Below, piece after piece: positions 38,275 through 48,423 of a stretch of 64,000 nt of DNA (its first letter is position 1; every line of letters starts with the position of its first letter). Source of the stretch: Ligilactobacillus cholophilus. Lineage in GTDB: Bacteria > Bacillota > Bacilli > Lactobacillales > Lactobacillaceae. Location: contig NZ_CP127832.1 of assembly GCF_030389495.1 (NCBI RefSeq), positions 248,001 through 312,000 on the forward strand, in the 5' to 3' direction. Position numbers and translations under genes: made by a program. The notes under the pieces were generated by a model. It saw nothing but the letters and a program-made list of their open reading frames with translations. It was not told the origin of the DNA and searched no databases.

Positions 38275-38940
38275 ATGGTTGAAGAAGCACAATCAATTAA
38301 TTTAGATACAAAATCAGCAGATAAAATCGTTTATGGGATTAAGTTTCCTTGGAATAAGACAACAGACAAAATTCAAATGTTAGGTGTACAAGCTGCGACA
38401 TCAACAACGAATACACGGAAAATGACTGATGTTGCTACTAAGAAAGGTACATTGCATGCTAGTGGTTCAAAATCTGAAACATTCGTAGTTGATTCATATT
38501 GGTTACGAGGTTCAGACATTTATGATTCATTAAAACGTGCAGTGCAAGAGGGTATTAAAGTCGCTATTTGGAGAATTGATTTTAACGAACGTCGATATGA
38601 TTCAAGCGGGAAGTTATACGTTCCAGCCGATTTTGCAATGGCAACACCTAATGGTTTACCAAACACTGAAGCAGTAAATAACTTAATCCACTCAAATATC
38701 ACATATGATATTGACGGTGAAAGCCAACCTGGAATGTTGAGTGAAGATGATTTAGATCCAGATATGTTAGCAGACGGTTTGAAGATGTTCAGCTTTACTG
38801 GTGCTTCTGGTATTGGCGGAACAGAAAGTCCAGAACCAACACCATTAGAACAATGGGATAAGGAACATGGAACATCAGACGATAATATTCATGCTAGTTC
38901 TACAACAAACGACAATCAATCAGGAACACAAAGTAAATAA
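38275..38940 (+). CDS. Major tail protein (tail tube)
   Basis: 221 residues. Beta-rich; KTETFV-type blocks like KGTLHASGSKSETFVVDSYW match the TP901-1/phi13-type tail tube family. The C-terminus is a polar, flexible tail (SSTTNDNQSGTQSK). It stacks as hexamers around the tape-measure. Confidence 0.9.
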   Translation: MVEEAQSINLDTKSADKIVYGIKFPWNKTTDKIQMLGVQAATSTTNTRKMTDVATKKGTLHASGSKSETFVVDSYWLRGSDIYDSLKRAVQEGIKVAIWRIDFNERRYDSSGKLYVPADFAMATPNGLPNTEAVNNLIHSNITYDIDGESQPGMLSEDDLDPDMLADGLKMFSFTGASGIGGTESPEPTPLEQWDKEHGTSDDNIHASSTTNDNQSGTQSK

Positions 38941-38965
38941 TTAAAAATGATGGAGGAATCAATTC

Positions 38966-39487
38966 ATGGAAAATTTAACAATTAACGGTAATGTATATAC
39001 ACCAAAATTCAACTTTGCATTTTATAAGCAAATTTCAAAAGAAATGGCTAATGCCAATACTGATGGTTTTTCAGCTTTAGTCGAAAAGTTATTAACTGGC
39101 AATGTTGAAGCAGTTATTGAAGCCTATTACTACTCATTTGCATGGTATAAACGTAATCAACCATCAGAAGATGCGGTTGAAGAAGCTCTTGAAGAAACTG
39201 CATTTGCAAGTGATGAAGCAACTAATGAAGCAATTGACGACATTATCAAAACAATGCACGAAGACAATTTTTTAGCACGGAAATTGTCGGAATATATCAA
39301 GAATACCGAAAATGCTTTGGATGTCTTGGAAGAACGTTTGGACGGCATGAAGGACGAAATCAACGATGCACCAAACGCCGACAAACAGAACTTAGAAATC
39401 GGATTAAAACAAATGTCTGCACAACTAAACAAATTGAAAACCCTCATCGGTTATGGCTTGACACCATTACCTACGGAAGAGAAATAG
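38966..39487 (+). CDS. Tail assembly chaperone (gpG-like)
   Basis: 173 residues, between tail tube and tape-measure as expected. Acidic helical middle (DAVEEALEETAFASDEAT). In the -1 frame the sequence past the last codons reads WLDTITYGREIGISPGELDD and runs straight into the next ORF, so a longer gpGT product by -1 frameshift is likely. The codons from about 39250 on are more G/C-ending than in flanking genes. Confidence 0.82.
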   Translation: MENLTINGNVYTPKFNFAFYKQISKEMANANTDGFSALVEKLLTGNVEAVIEAYYYSFAWYKRNQPSEDAVEEALEETAFASDEATNEAIDDIIKTMHEDNFLARKLSEYIKNTENALDVLEERLDGMKDEINDAPNADKQNLEIGLKQMSAQLNKLKTLIGYGLTPLPTEEK

Positions 39488-39513
39488 GTATTAGTCCAGG
39501 AGAATTAGATGAT

Positions 39514-39801
39514 ATGACGCCCGCTGAATTTAAGGCGGTTGAAAAAGGGTATCAATTACATCTTGTAGACGAACAAGACCAAGCTTTGGCTAAGGCACAA
39601 ATTCCCCAACCAGTCTTTGGAATTGATACTGAATCGGTCCGACCACAGGAATTTGTTGAGAATATTCATGAGAATAATTCTAAAGTGCGTGACCGCATTA
39701 TATCAGGAAATAATAATGACCCTAAACCGATGAAAGCTGGAACATTATCTCCAAGTTATCAAAAAATTATGGAAGAAAAAGCTAAAAGGAAAGGAGGTTA
39801 A
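39514..39801 (+). CDS. Tail assembly chaperone, T-part (frameshift product)
   Basis: 95 residues from the ATG at 39514, but the frame is open upstream across the gpG stop (ISPGELDDMTPAEFKAVEKG), which is the usual start of the T-part of such chaperones. So it is probably made only as the gpG-T fusion. Ends 3 bases before the tape-measure start. Confidence 0.75.
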   Translation: MTPAEFKAVEKGYQLHLVDEQDQALAKAQIPQPVFGIDTESVRPQEFVENIHENNSKVRDRIISGNNNDPKPMKAGTLSPSYQKIMEEKAKRKGG

Positions 39802-39804
39802 GCC

Positions 39805-42800
39805 ATGTCAACAGTTGTCGAAAAAGAATTTGTTTGGCGGTTTGTTGATGAAGTAACAGCTGGTTTAAGACAAGCACAATCAGTTATGGAACAAACTTTA
39901 TCAGTTTTTCGTTCTGCTGGTTCGATTGCCAACGAAAGTACTAGTGGATTAGAAAATTTTGGTGATTCTGCTAAAGAAATGTCAGAAAAAATCAAAAATT
40001 CAACGAATGATTGTAAAGAAGATATTAATAAAATCAAAAAGTCAGTTGATGATCTTCCTAAAAATAAAACTACTAAAATTGATACAAAAGCTAATACAGA
40101 AGGTATTAATAAAGCTAAAGAAGAAATCAATAAGATTCCTTCTAAGAAAACAACAACATTAAATTCTAAAGCTGATACAAATGATGCTAAGAAATTCAAT
40201 AATGAGATTAAACTAACGCCTAAGCAACGGATAACTAAATTGTTAGCAAATGCTAAAACTAGCGTTATCAATTCGTTCAAACGGTCAATCGACGATGTAC
40301 CTAAAAAACATACAACAGATTTAGATGCTAATCCAACTGGAGAAAGTAAGATTAAATCATTTGGTGAAACTTTAAAAGGTACAGCATTAGGAATGGGCGT
40401 TTATAATGCAGCAATGAAAGTTGGTTCTGAAGTATCTAATGAATTTGCTGGAGCAATTAGTCGTTATGATACGTTGAACAATTACCCCAAAGTACTTAAA
40501 TCTATGGGAGCAAGTGCTAATGATGCTAATACTTCAATGAAAACTTTAAAAAATGGTGTTGATGGCTTACCTACATCACTTGATTCAGTAGCAAAAGCTT
40601 CACAGAGATTTTTACCAATGAGTAAAAATGCTAATGATGCTGCTAAATCAGCTTTAGCTTTAAATGATGCCTTTCTTGCTAGTGGTGCTAGTTCAGAAGA
40701 TGCAAGCCGTGGCTTGGAACAATATACACAAATGTTGAGTTCAGGAAAAGTTGACCTTGAGTCATGGAAAACACTTGAAGAAACTATGCCTGCTTCCTTA
40801 AAGAAAGTTTCTGAATCTTTTGGTATTGCAGGTGGTTCAGCACAAGGCTTATATCAAAAATTGCAAAGTGGTCAAATATCAGTTAAACAATTAAATCAAC
40901 GTTTTCAAGAATTAGATAAAGGAACAAAAGGTTTTCACGAAACTGCTAAAAGTGCAACTGGTGGAATTGGTACAGCTTTTGAAAATATGGGTAATCGAAT
41001 GAAAGCCGCAATTCAAGAAGCTATGGGCGGATTTGATAAATTTGTTCAAAAATTAACAGGAAAGTCAATTGCTAGAAATATTAATGATTTAACATCTAAG
41101 TTCTCTGAGTTTGGTAAAAAAGCTGGAGAAGCATTATCCTCTTTAGGAGATTATCTGAAACCATTAACACCTGCATTTCAAGCTTTAGGTTTAATTATCG
41201 GCACTGTATTTAAAAGTGCAGTTAAGCCAATTCAAGATATCGCTAAAGCTTTAGGAGATATGTTTAAAAATGTAAAAGATAGTAAAGCTTTTGATGATAT
41301 TTCTAAGTCTTTGCAAGGAATTGCAAAAAATAAGACTGCACTTGAAGGTATTGGTAAAGCAGTTACTACTATGATTGCAGCATTTGCTGGTGCGAAAGCT
41401 CTCAGTTCAACATTCACAATGATTTCTAAAGGTATTGGCGTATTTATGACCTTGGGTAAAGCGATTAGCAATATTAAAAGTTTTGCAGGAGCTTTATCAA
41501 TTTTGCAATTTGGATTAAAAGGTCTAGTTTCTGCTTTAGGTGGTATTCCTGGAGTTATTGCAATTGTTGTTGGTGCATTTGTAACTTTATATAATGTTAA
41601 TCCAAAATTCAAAAAGTTCATTGATGACATTGTAAAAAATGTAAAGGATTTTGCCAAAAATTTCGTAAATGGTTTTAAAACCGCTTTTGATAATGTTAGC
41701 AAATTTTTCAAAGGCGATTTAGGATGGCAAAAAGCTTTAGAGAAAAATTTGAGTAAGATAGGTAATTCTATTAGTAAAGCTGTAAAACCATGGATTAAAC
41801 CTATTCAAAATTGTTTTTCTGACATTGGAAAAATAATTAGTAAAGATGTAGTGGTGTGGGAAAAGAATATTGATAAATTTGTTAAAAGTGTAACTAAATT
41901 CTTTTCTTCTTTAGGAAAAGATATTTCTTCTGTTTGGAATACAATTACTAAAAATATTGATAAAGGAATTAAAGGAATTCAAAAAGTAATTAATCCAGTA
42001 TTAAATACTATTTCTAAGGAATGGAATAAAGTATGGAATGGCTTAGCAAATACTATTTCTAATGTGATGAAAAATATATCTAAATTTGTTACACAACATA
42101 TGGGTAATATTAAGGATATTATTAACTCTGGTGTAAAGATAATAAAAACTATTTGGGATACTATTTGGAAGCAAATTGAAAATGTATTCAAATTAGTTTG
42201 GGATTCAATTTTTCATACATCAAAAGTGATTCACGATATTAGAAACATTATTGATACACAAATCAAGGCCATTCAAACAATTTGGAAGAATGCTTGGAAT
42301 ATTATAAAAAATTACTTTGAAATGGTTTGGGATGCAATTAAGGATATTGCTAATTCTGCTATTAATGGCGTTAAGAATGTTATTTCTAATGTTGTGAAAA
42401 GCATTCAAAGTGTTTGGAATAATATTTGGAATGCAATCAAGGACTTTTTTGGCGGAATCTGGGATGGAATTAAAACAGCTGCTAAAAATTATGTTGAGGC
42501 AGTTCATGATGCTATTAAGGGTACTTTAGATAAAATCAGCGATACTTGGCATTCTATGTGGCAAGGATTAAGTGATTTCTTTGGTGGCATTTGGGATAAT
42601 ATTAAAAAATTTGCTCAAGATGGTATTAATGGCATATTGAAGGTTATTAATGCTGGTATTGATGGAATTGATGCAGTTTGGAAATTCTTTACTGGTCACG
42701 AAACTAGCATTCATCATTTAAAGCCTGTTAAATTTGCTCAAGGTGGTATTGTTGAAAGAAGTTTATCAATGGTTAATGATGGTGCTGGTTCAAACTGGAA

Positions 42801-43956
42801 GGAATTAATTGAAGAACCAGATGGTAACATGTTCATGGCTAGTGAACGTAATGCAGTATTACCATTAAAACCAGGAACGAGAGTTTATAGTGGTGAAGAA
42901 ACTCATCAAATTATGAGTGCTTTAGGTGTTGAACATTATGCAACTGGTGGTGTTGTTGGAAATAATGGAATTAAACATTATAAAGACGGCGGAATTGTCA
43001 GTGATGTAATTGATTGGGGTGCTCATGAATTAAAAGATTTTGGTTCATGGATTAAAGACAAATGGGATGCAATTACTAAGTTTTTGAAACATCCAATTGA
43101 AAATACAAAAGCAATTATCAGCAAAGCAATCACTGAGCCACTTAACAAATTAAGTAATTCTAATATGGTTGATCTTGGTAAAGGTATATTTGATAAATTA
43201 ACAAATCCAATTGCTGACTGGTTTAAAAAAGGCTTAGAGGATGTTAAAAAGAAACATGATGAAGAGTCTGTTGGCGGATTTGGAAATATTAAAGATATGA
43301 AAAACAGTGCTGACTTAAAAAAACTTGTTAAAGCAGCACTAGAAGCAAATGGCTTATCTACTAGTGATGATATGATTGCTCGTGTTATGCGTCAAATTGC
43401 TACTGAATCTGGTGGAAATGCTCATGCTGTACAACCAGGGGCTGATCCTGATGGTGATGGTTCGGGTCCCGCTTTGGGTTTGATGCAAACAAAACGTGCT
43501 ACATTCAACGCTTATAAAGCTCCAGGTCATGATGATATTTTTAATGCTTATGATAACTTACTTGCTGCGTTAAATTATGCTAAACACACATATGGTCCAA
43601 GTCTTAGTTTCTTAGGTAATGGACATGGTTATTCTACTGGCGGACATATTATGGGGCAAGAATTAGCTTGGATTGGTGATAATCCAGAACATGAAGAATT
43701 TGTAATTAATCCTTATGCACCATCGGCACGACCACTACTTAAACAAGCAATGGAAAGAACACAAGCTGTTCAACCAGTTTCTCAAACTGAAACGGCGAGT
43801 CAAGAACAACATGATTCATATGGTGAACGTATTATTGAATTACTTGAAGCTATTTTGATGAAAGATAGTTATGTAAATCTTGATGATGCAAGTCAGAAGT
43901 TAAGAAATCATGATGCACAAGTATTAAGAATGACTAATATGCAAAGGGGTGTTTAA
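39805..43956 (+). CDS. Tail tape-measure protein with lytic-transglycosylase domain
   Basis: 1383 residues. Long coiled-coil and Lys/Asn-rich N-terminal part with a tape_meas core (about 180-370), hydrophobic stretches (IIGTVFKSAV, GGIPGVIAIVVGAFVTL), Trp-spaced repeats (IWN/IWD, 640-960), and a C-terminal SLT-type lytic domain (about 1180-1270) with TESGGNAHAV and ALGLMQTKRAT. It sets tail length and likely drills peptidoglycan during DNA entry. The Glu in TESGG is the likely catalytic acid. Confidence 0.93.
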   Translation: MSTVVEKEFVWRFVDEVTAGLRQAQSVMEQTLSVFRSAGSIANESTSGLENFGDSAKEMSEKIKNSTNDCKEDINKIKKSVDDLPKNKTTKIDTKANTEGINKAKEEINKIPSKKTTTLNSKADTNDAKKFNNEIKLTPKQRITKLLANAKTSVINSFKRSIDDVPKKHTTDLDANPTGESKIKSFGETLKGTALGMGVYNAAMKVGSEVSNEFAGAISRYDTLNNYPKVLKSMGASANDANTSMKTLKNGVDGLPTSLDSVAKASQRFLPMSKNANDAAKSALALNDAFLASGASSEDASRGLEQYTQMLSSGKVDLESWKTLEETMPASLKKVSESFGIAGGSAQGLYQKLQSGQISVKQLNQRFQELDKGTKGFHETAKSATGGIGTAFENMGNRMKAAIQEAMGGFDKFVQKLTGKSIARNINDLTSKFSEFGKKAGEALSSLGDYLKPLTPAFQALGLIIGTVFKSAVKPIQDIAKALGDMFKNVKDSKAFDDISKSLQGIAKNKTALEGIGKAVTTMIAAFAGAKALSSTFTMISKGIGVFMTLGKAISNIKSFAGALSILQFGLKGLVSALGGIPGVIAIVVGAFVTLYNVNPKFKKFIDDIVKNVKDFAKNFVNGFKTAFDNVSKFFKGDLGWQKALEKNLSKIGNSISKAVKPWIKPIQNCFSDIGKIISKDVVVWEKNIDKFVKSVTKFFSSLGKDISSVWNTITKNIDKGIKGIQKVINPVLNTISKEWNKVWNGLANTISNVMKNISKFVTQHMGNIKDIINSGVKIIKTIWDTIWKQIENVFKLVWDSIFHTSKVIHDIRNIIDTQIKAIQTIWKNAWNIIKNYFEMVWDAIKDIANSAINGVKNVISNVVKSIQSVWNNIWNAIKDFFGGIWDGIKTAAKNYVEAVHDAIKGTLDKISDTWHSMWQGLSDFFGGIWDNIKKFAQDGINGILKVINAGIDGIDAVWKFFTGHETSIHHLKPVKFAQGGIVERSLSMVNDGAGSNWKELIEEPDGNMFMASERNAVLPLKPGTRVYSGEETHQIMSALGVEHYATGGVVGNNGIKHYKDGGIVSDVIDWGAHELKDFGSWIKDKWDAITKFLKHPIENTKAIISKAITEPLNKLSNSNMVDLGKGIFDKLTNPIADWFKKGLEDVKKKHDEESVGGFGNIKDMKNSADLKKLVKAALEANGLSTSDDMIARVMRQIATESGGNAHAVQPGADPDGDGSGPALGLMQTKRATFNAYKAPGHDDIFNAYDNLLAALNYAKHTYGPSLSFLGNGHGYSTGGHIMGQELAWIGDNPEHEEFVINPYAPSARPLLKQAMERTQAVQPVSQTETASQEQHDSYGERIIELLEAILMKDSYVNLDDASQKLRNHDAQVLRMTNMQRGV

Positions 43957-44856
43957 ATGCAAATTTTTTCAAAGCGGAATGATAAACCACATGCTTATAA
44001 GTTTGGAGAATATCAAAATCAACTTGCGTTTGATCCAATTGAAATTTCAATTAGTTCAGACGCTAAAAATTGGATATCTAATTTTGATGTTTCAGATTTA
44101 ATGGGAATTCATTTAACTGAATTTGAATGGCTTAATCCAGTAACTGCTGATAGTTATTCGGTTTTAGGAATGAGAAATGGACAAATATTGACTGGATCAA
44201 GATATGAGCAAAGAGATATGACTTTATCATTTTATACTTTTTTGCGTGATGAAATAGATCAAAAATTAGCATTAAAAGCATTAACTGATTACTTTGCAAA
44301 AGCTGAACCATATTGGATAACGTTTGATAATGCAGGTTATCGAATGTATAAAGTTAAGTTTAAATCGCTTACTCCAACTTATATTGGAACACACTATATG
44401 ACAATAAATGTGGTATTGAATAATCTAACAGGAGTTTCACAAAGCGTTGTTTCTACTCAAAATATAACTGAAAAAATGGCATTTGGATTAGGATATGACG
44501 GTTTACAACAAATGAATTATGATTTTCAATCAAGTTCATTTACTGTATTTAATCCAGGTGATTTGGAAATTGATCCTGTGATTCAAGATGATTATTTATT
44601 ATTAACAATTAGAGCTAATGGAAAGCCTTCAATTACAAATACAGATACAGGCGATACATTTACGTTTAATGATTCTTTAAATAAAGATAGAGAATTAACT
44701 TTAAACGGTGTTAATCCATTTTTAGATAGTATAAATTGTGGCATACAAACGAATAATGGAATTATTAGATTAAAGAAAGGCGATAATCATTTCACAGTGT
44801 CTGGATGTAATGATTGTTTAATTTCTTTTGATTTTTATCCTAAGTATTTAAACTAA
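43957..44856 (+). CDS. Distal tail protein (Dit)
   Basis: 299 residues, the siphovirus distal-tail family by position and by N-terminal fold (LMGIHLTEFEWL, RYEQRDMTLSFYTFL). It forms the hub between tail tube and baseplate. It begins directly after the tape-measure stop and shares a base with the next start. Confidence 0.88.
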   Translation: MQIFSKRNDKPHAYKFGEYQNQLAFDPIEISISSDAKNWISNFDVSDLMGIHLTEFEWLNPVTADSYSVLGMRNGQILTGSRYEQRDMTLSFYTFLRDEIDQKLALKALTDYFAKAEPYWITFDNAGYRMYKVKFKSLTPTYIGTHYMTINVVLNNLTGVSQSVVSTQNITEKMAFGLGYDGLQQMNYDFQSSSFTVFNPGDLEIDPVIQDDYLLLTIRANGKPSITNTDTGDTFTFNDSLNKDRELTLNGVNPFLDSINCGIQTNNGIIRLKKGDNHFTVSGCNDCLISFDFYPKYLN

Positions 44857-46265
44857 TGTTTAAAATTCCTACATTAACAATCAGTGATAGTAAGTTCCAG
44901 ACACGAGAAAGATTACCAGTTGCTGATTTACAAAAAAGTTTTAAGGAAACTTGGAATAAAAATGATACATGGACAATTACTTTTTCCATTATGGAACAAC
45001 AAAAATATGCTAAAGCAATTAAGTTAATTTCGTCTGAAAATATCATAACTTATAATGGTCAAGAATTTATTATTAAGCAATCAAATCGAGAGATGAGTAA
45101 TGGTATTAGTACTTATACAGTTACAGCAACTCATCGATACTTTAATGATGCAAATAATATTAGAAAAAATGATCAATATTCAGGATCTAAAACATGGAAC
45201 TTTCAAGATGCAGTTAGTTTTTATTGTAATGGTAATGATCAAGGTATTTCTACGGAATTTCATGGGAATTTTCCAACAGTTCAAATTGAAAATTTAGGAA
45301 ATAGTTCATTTTTAAAATTTGGCCAAGATTATTTCAATAGTTTTAATGCTGTAATTATTCCCAATAATAGACGATGGATATTCTATTCATACGATGAATT
45401 TAAAAAGAAAAATGGTAAAAAAATAATTTATCAACATGATTCGGAAAACTTAAAAATGAATATGGATAGTACTTCAATTGTTAATGAATGTCGATGTTTA
45501 GGGAAACCAATTGAAAATTCTAATCCACAAAAATATTCAGTTGATTTTATTTGGCGAAACCAGGATTCAATTGATAATTGGGGAATTCATCGTGGTGATG
45601 TTGTAAGTGATGAACGTTTTACGGATCAAAATAGTATGAGTGATTATGAGAATAAGCACCAACAAATTGAACCAAATATTACACTTGAAGTTTCTTCATT
45701 TAACCGCAAAGATTTTGATATGGGAGAAGAGATTTTACTAATGATTCCTAGTATAAAATGGTCTACTAAGGTTGTTTTGAATCATTATGAAAGAAATCCT
45801 TTTCTTGAATATGACGTGCCAGTCTTGCAATTTGATAATACAAATTTGTCTTTGCGGGATGTTAATGTTGCGTTGCATGATCAAATTGAGAACGTTAGAA
45901 ATTCAACTACTTTAATGGGAATACAAGGTGATTATTCTAGCGATACAATGACCATTGATTTAACTGGAAAGTATATTGGAAAATTAACTTTAAATTTAAA
46001 TGGAAATATTGTTTATGTGAGTTTTAATACTATATCTTTAATAGCTAATACAACATTAGTAACTGTTAAAACGCCATTTATTCCTAAAGAAAAACGTCAA
46101 GGAACATTCTATGCTAATAGTGATCAATTTTATATTGTGTCATATACAATTGATGTAAATGGAAATATTAATATTAATAGCATTAATACTTTAAGTGGTC
46201 AGAGTATCGATGAAATTTCTGATAAGGACAATTTAATCATATGTAGTTTTAATTATCTAATTTAA
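44856..46265 (+). CDS. Tail-associated protein, Tal/prophage endopeptidase type
   Basis: 469 residues. Follows Dit as Tal does, and has the gp27-like N-terminal hub (DLQKSFKETWNKNDTWTITF). No clear peptidase motif is visible, so it may be only the structural hub that closes the tail end. Confidence 0.82.
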   Translation: MFKIPTLTISDSKFQTRERLPVADLQKSFKETWNKNDTWTITFSIMEQQKYAKAIKLISSENIITYNGQEFIIKQSNREMSNGISTYTVTATHRYFNDANNIRKNDQYSGSKTWNFQDAVSFYCNGNDQGISTEFHGNFPTVQIENLGNSSFLKFGQDYFNSFNAVIIPNNRRWIFYSYDEFKKKNGKKIIYQHDSENLKMNMDSTSIVNECRCLGKPIENSNPQKYSVDFIWRNQDSIDNWGIHRGDVVSDERFTDQNSMSDYENKHQQIEPNITLEVSSFNRKDFDMGEEILLMIPSIKWSTKVVLNHYERNPFLEYDVPVLQFDNTNLSLRDVNVALHDQIENVRNSTTLMGIQGDYSSDTMTIDLTGKYIGKLTLNLNGNIVYVSFNTISLIANTTLVTVKTPFIPKEKRQGTFYANSDQFYIVSYTIDVNGNININSINTLSGQSIDEISDKDNLIICSFNYLI

Positions 46266-46276
46266 GGAGATGTTTT

Positions 46277-46690
46277 ATGAATTTTAAAATTGAGCAATGG
46301 AATGGAAATCCTGGAACGCTTGAAATTACAAATCAAAATAATTTCAAAAATATTATGAATTTAATAGCAAAGATTAATGAATTGGCTAAAACCAATTCTA
46401 TTTTTTTACCACAAACTTTAAATTTAGATACCGAAATTTTAACTAACTTAAATCGTGGTGCAAGAAATCAATTTTTAAATAATGCAGCAATTTTAAATAC
46501 AGTATTGCCAGATTTATTTAATGATTATCGTTACAGTACTGGTGATATTAAAGATGTTCAAAAAAAATACCAAGAACCTAGTATTCCAACTAATTTAGTT
46601 ATTAATAAAGATGAAATTAATAATTATTGGAATACAGTTGATTATGATTTGAGTTTAGTTATTAAAACAATTAATAAGGAGGATAAATAA
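46277..46690 (+). CDS. Baseplate-region protein, unknown
   Basis: 137 residues. Helical, with no recognised motif; AAGGAGATG upstream. It lies between Tal and the upper baseplate protein and ends one codon before the next start. Confidence 0.6.
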   Translation: MNFKIEQWNGNPGTLEITNQNNFKNIMNLIAKINELAKTNSIFLPQTLNLDTEILTNLNRGARNQFLNNAAILNTVLPDLFNDYRYSTGDIKDVQKKYQEPSIPTNLVINKDEINNYWNTVDYDLSLVIKTINKEDK

Positions 46691-47869
46691 ATGTCTAATA
46701 ATGTAGATGTATATAATGGCGATATTATTTCTATGCTACCTGGAAGTCAACAAGATCCACCTTTATATAAATCAATTAATGGTGATGGAATTACTGATCG
46801 CAATAGTGCAGGAGAAATCCAAGCAATTAAATTAGATATGACTAAGGCAGGAAATACTTTTATTGATTTAAGACCAATTTTTAATGCTAATCAATCTGAT
46901 GGAAATATTGAAATGCCAATTATGCCACTTATGTACGGTCGTCAAGCTCCTTTAGATGGATTCAGAGGTGAAATTCATGGAATATATCCTGATAAAATAC
47001 ACACTTTTGATGTTGATACAGCTTTAGGTAATACAGGAAATATCTATCGTTTCTTATGGCCAACAGGAGTATTTCAAACAACAGGTAAATATATATTTAC
47101 TATTACATTTATAAATGATAATACTGGAGAAAAAATTACTTCAAAAGAATGTTTCTTTGAAGTAGAACCAAATTTATTAACAATGGCAGTTAATTTTTCA
47201 GAAGGCGTTAATCCATTTGATTCAGAGTATGAGAGATGGAAAAATGATGTAAAAATACAATATAACGATTTCTTAGATAAAATAAACACGCTTAACGATA
47301 CATCAGATAGAATCGAAAAATTAATGCAAAATACATTGAATAAAACAAATCAATATGTTGAGCAAGCCTGGGATAGTAAATTAAGTGGAAATAATACTTG
47401 GACTGGAACAAATACTTTTGATGGTGGATTAACGGCAAGTTCAATTAATTCAAGTGGCGATATTCAAGGTACAACCATTAATGGTAATGATTTAAAACTT
47501 AATAATAAATCGTTAAAATTTACTCAATCTGGTACATGTACATTAGAAGGGTTAGCAAGTAATGATGGTGGTTCACATATTTCTTATTGGGTTAATGCTA
47601 ACACACTTTATATCACTGGTTGGGTGGACAAACCAAAAACAACTTATAAGACATTTAAGGCTTATATACCAACGTCAATTACTCAAAAAGCAGTAAACAA
47701 ACAAAATTACTATGTAGCTGTAAACGACTATGACTGGAATTATCCAAGTGCAGCAACAAACCCAACTGAATTTCACTTAGATGGGAATCAAGGAATTATC
47801 TATGTTAATGGTTCAGGAAATGATGGTGGTGCTCGTTTAGATTGGATTATTCCATTAAAAGACGCTTAA
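46691..47869 (+). CDS. Baseplate upper protein (BppU-like N-terminus)
   Basis: 392 residues. N-terminal domain (about 1-165) of BppU type with a beta fold and GKYIFTITFINDNTGEKI. Then a coiled-coil (about 180-235) and a C-terminal beta-rich head (SGTCTLEGLASNDGGSHIS) that could bind receptor. A later gene also has a BppU-like start. Confidence 0.7.
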   Translation: MSNNVDVYNGDIISMLPGSQQDPPLYKSINGDGITDRNSAGEIQAIKLDMTKAGNTFIDLRPIFNANQSDGNIEMPIMPLMYGRQAPLDGFRGEIHGIYPDKIHTFDVDTALGNTGNIYRFLWPTGVFQTTGKYIFTITFINDNTGEKITSKECFFEVEPNLLTMAVNFSEGVNPFDSEYERWKNDVKIQYNDFLDKINTLNDTSDRIEKLMQNTLNKTNQYVEQAWDSKLSGNNTWTGTNTFDGGLTASSINSSGDIQGTTINGNDLKLNNKSLKFTQSGTCTLEGLASNDGGSHISYWVNANTLYITGWVDKPKTTYKTFKAYIPTSITQKAVNKQNYYVAVNDYDWNYPSAATNPTEFHLDGNQGIIYVNGSGNDGGARLDWIIPLKDA

Positions 47870-47885
47870 TAGGAGGTGTATTAAT

Positions 47886-48206
47886 GTGTTAGGTTATTTT
47901 TTAGATGATAAAGGCTTTATTGATCATGTTGATTTTGTCGATGAAAAAACGACTGGAAACTATATTACAATATCTGTTCCTACTGGATTAAATAAGCCCC
48001 AATGGAATGGTACACAATGGATAGAAGGATTAAGTAATGATAAATTAAATGAAATTCATAAAACCGAAATTAAACCAAGTGAAGTACAAAAGCAATTATC
48101 TGCAATGAATACACAGATTGCACAACTAACGCAAAGTAATATAGCTTTAACTAATCTGGTTACTGCCCAAAACCAAATGATTACAAAAATGAAAGGTGGA
48201 AATTAA
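47886..48206 (+). CDS. Tail accessory protein, unknown
   Basis: 106 residues from a GTG after AGGAGG. PQWNGTQWIEG near residue 40, then a C-terminal coiled-coil (QLSAMNTQIAQLTQSNIALT). Common near tail fibres of lactobacillus phages; function unknown. Confidence 0.65.
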   Translation: MLGYFLDDKGFIDHVDFVDEKTTGNYITISVPTGLNKPQWNGTQWIEGLSNDKLNEIHKTEIKPSEVQKQLSAMNTQIAQLTQSNIALTNLVTAQNQMITKMKGGN

Positions 48207-48207
48207 C

Positions 48208-48378
48208 ATGTATACAATGTATGACTGTATTAAAGAACAATGGCAATGGGGTTGCTATACTGATCCTAGTCAATTAGATATATATGTTCAAGTTGGTTGG
48301 ATTACAAAAGAACAAAAAGAAGAAATCGTACACAGTACAGATACTTCTACAAATAATCCAACAGCTACTAATGTTTAA
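48208..48378 (+). CDS. XkdX-family protein
   Basis: 56 residues from the ATG at 48208 (AAAGGTGG upstream). Small Trp/Tyr-rich protein, CIKEQWQWGCYTD then QVGWITKEQKEEIV, the XkdX pattern. Found beside tail fibres in Bacillus and lactobacillus phages. Role unknown. Confidence 0.8.
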   Translation: MYTMYDCIKEQWQWGCYTDPSQLDIYVQVGWITKEQKEEIVHSTDTSTNNPTATNV

Positions 48379-48423
48379 TTAATTTTTGTGGTGGGTGGGG
48401 TTGAGGAATAAGAGGTGTTTTAA

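Noticed and set aside
39798-42507. Long minus-strand ORFs opposite the tape-measure gene
   Set aside because: They are shadows of the Lys/Asn-rich coding strand and show only Leu/Ile/Phe-rich noise.
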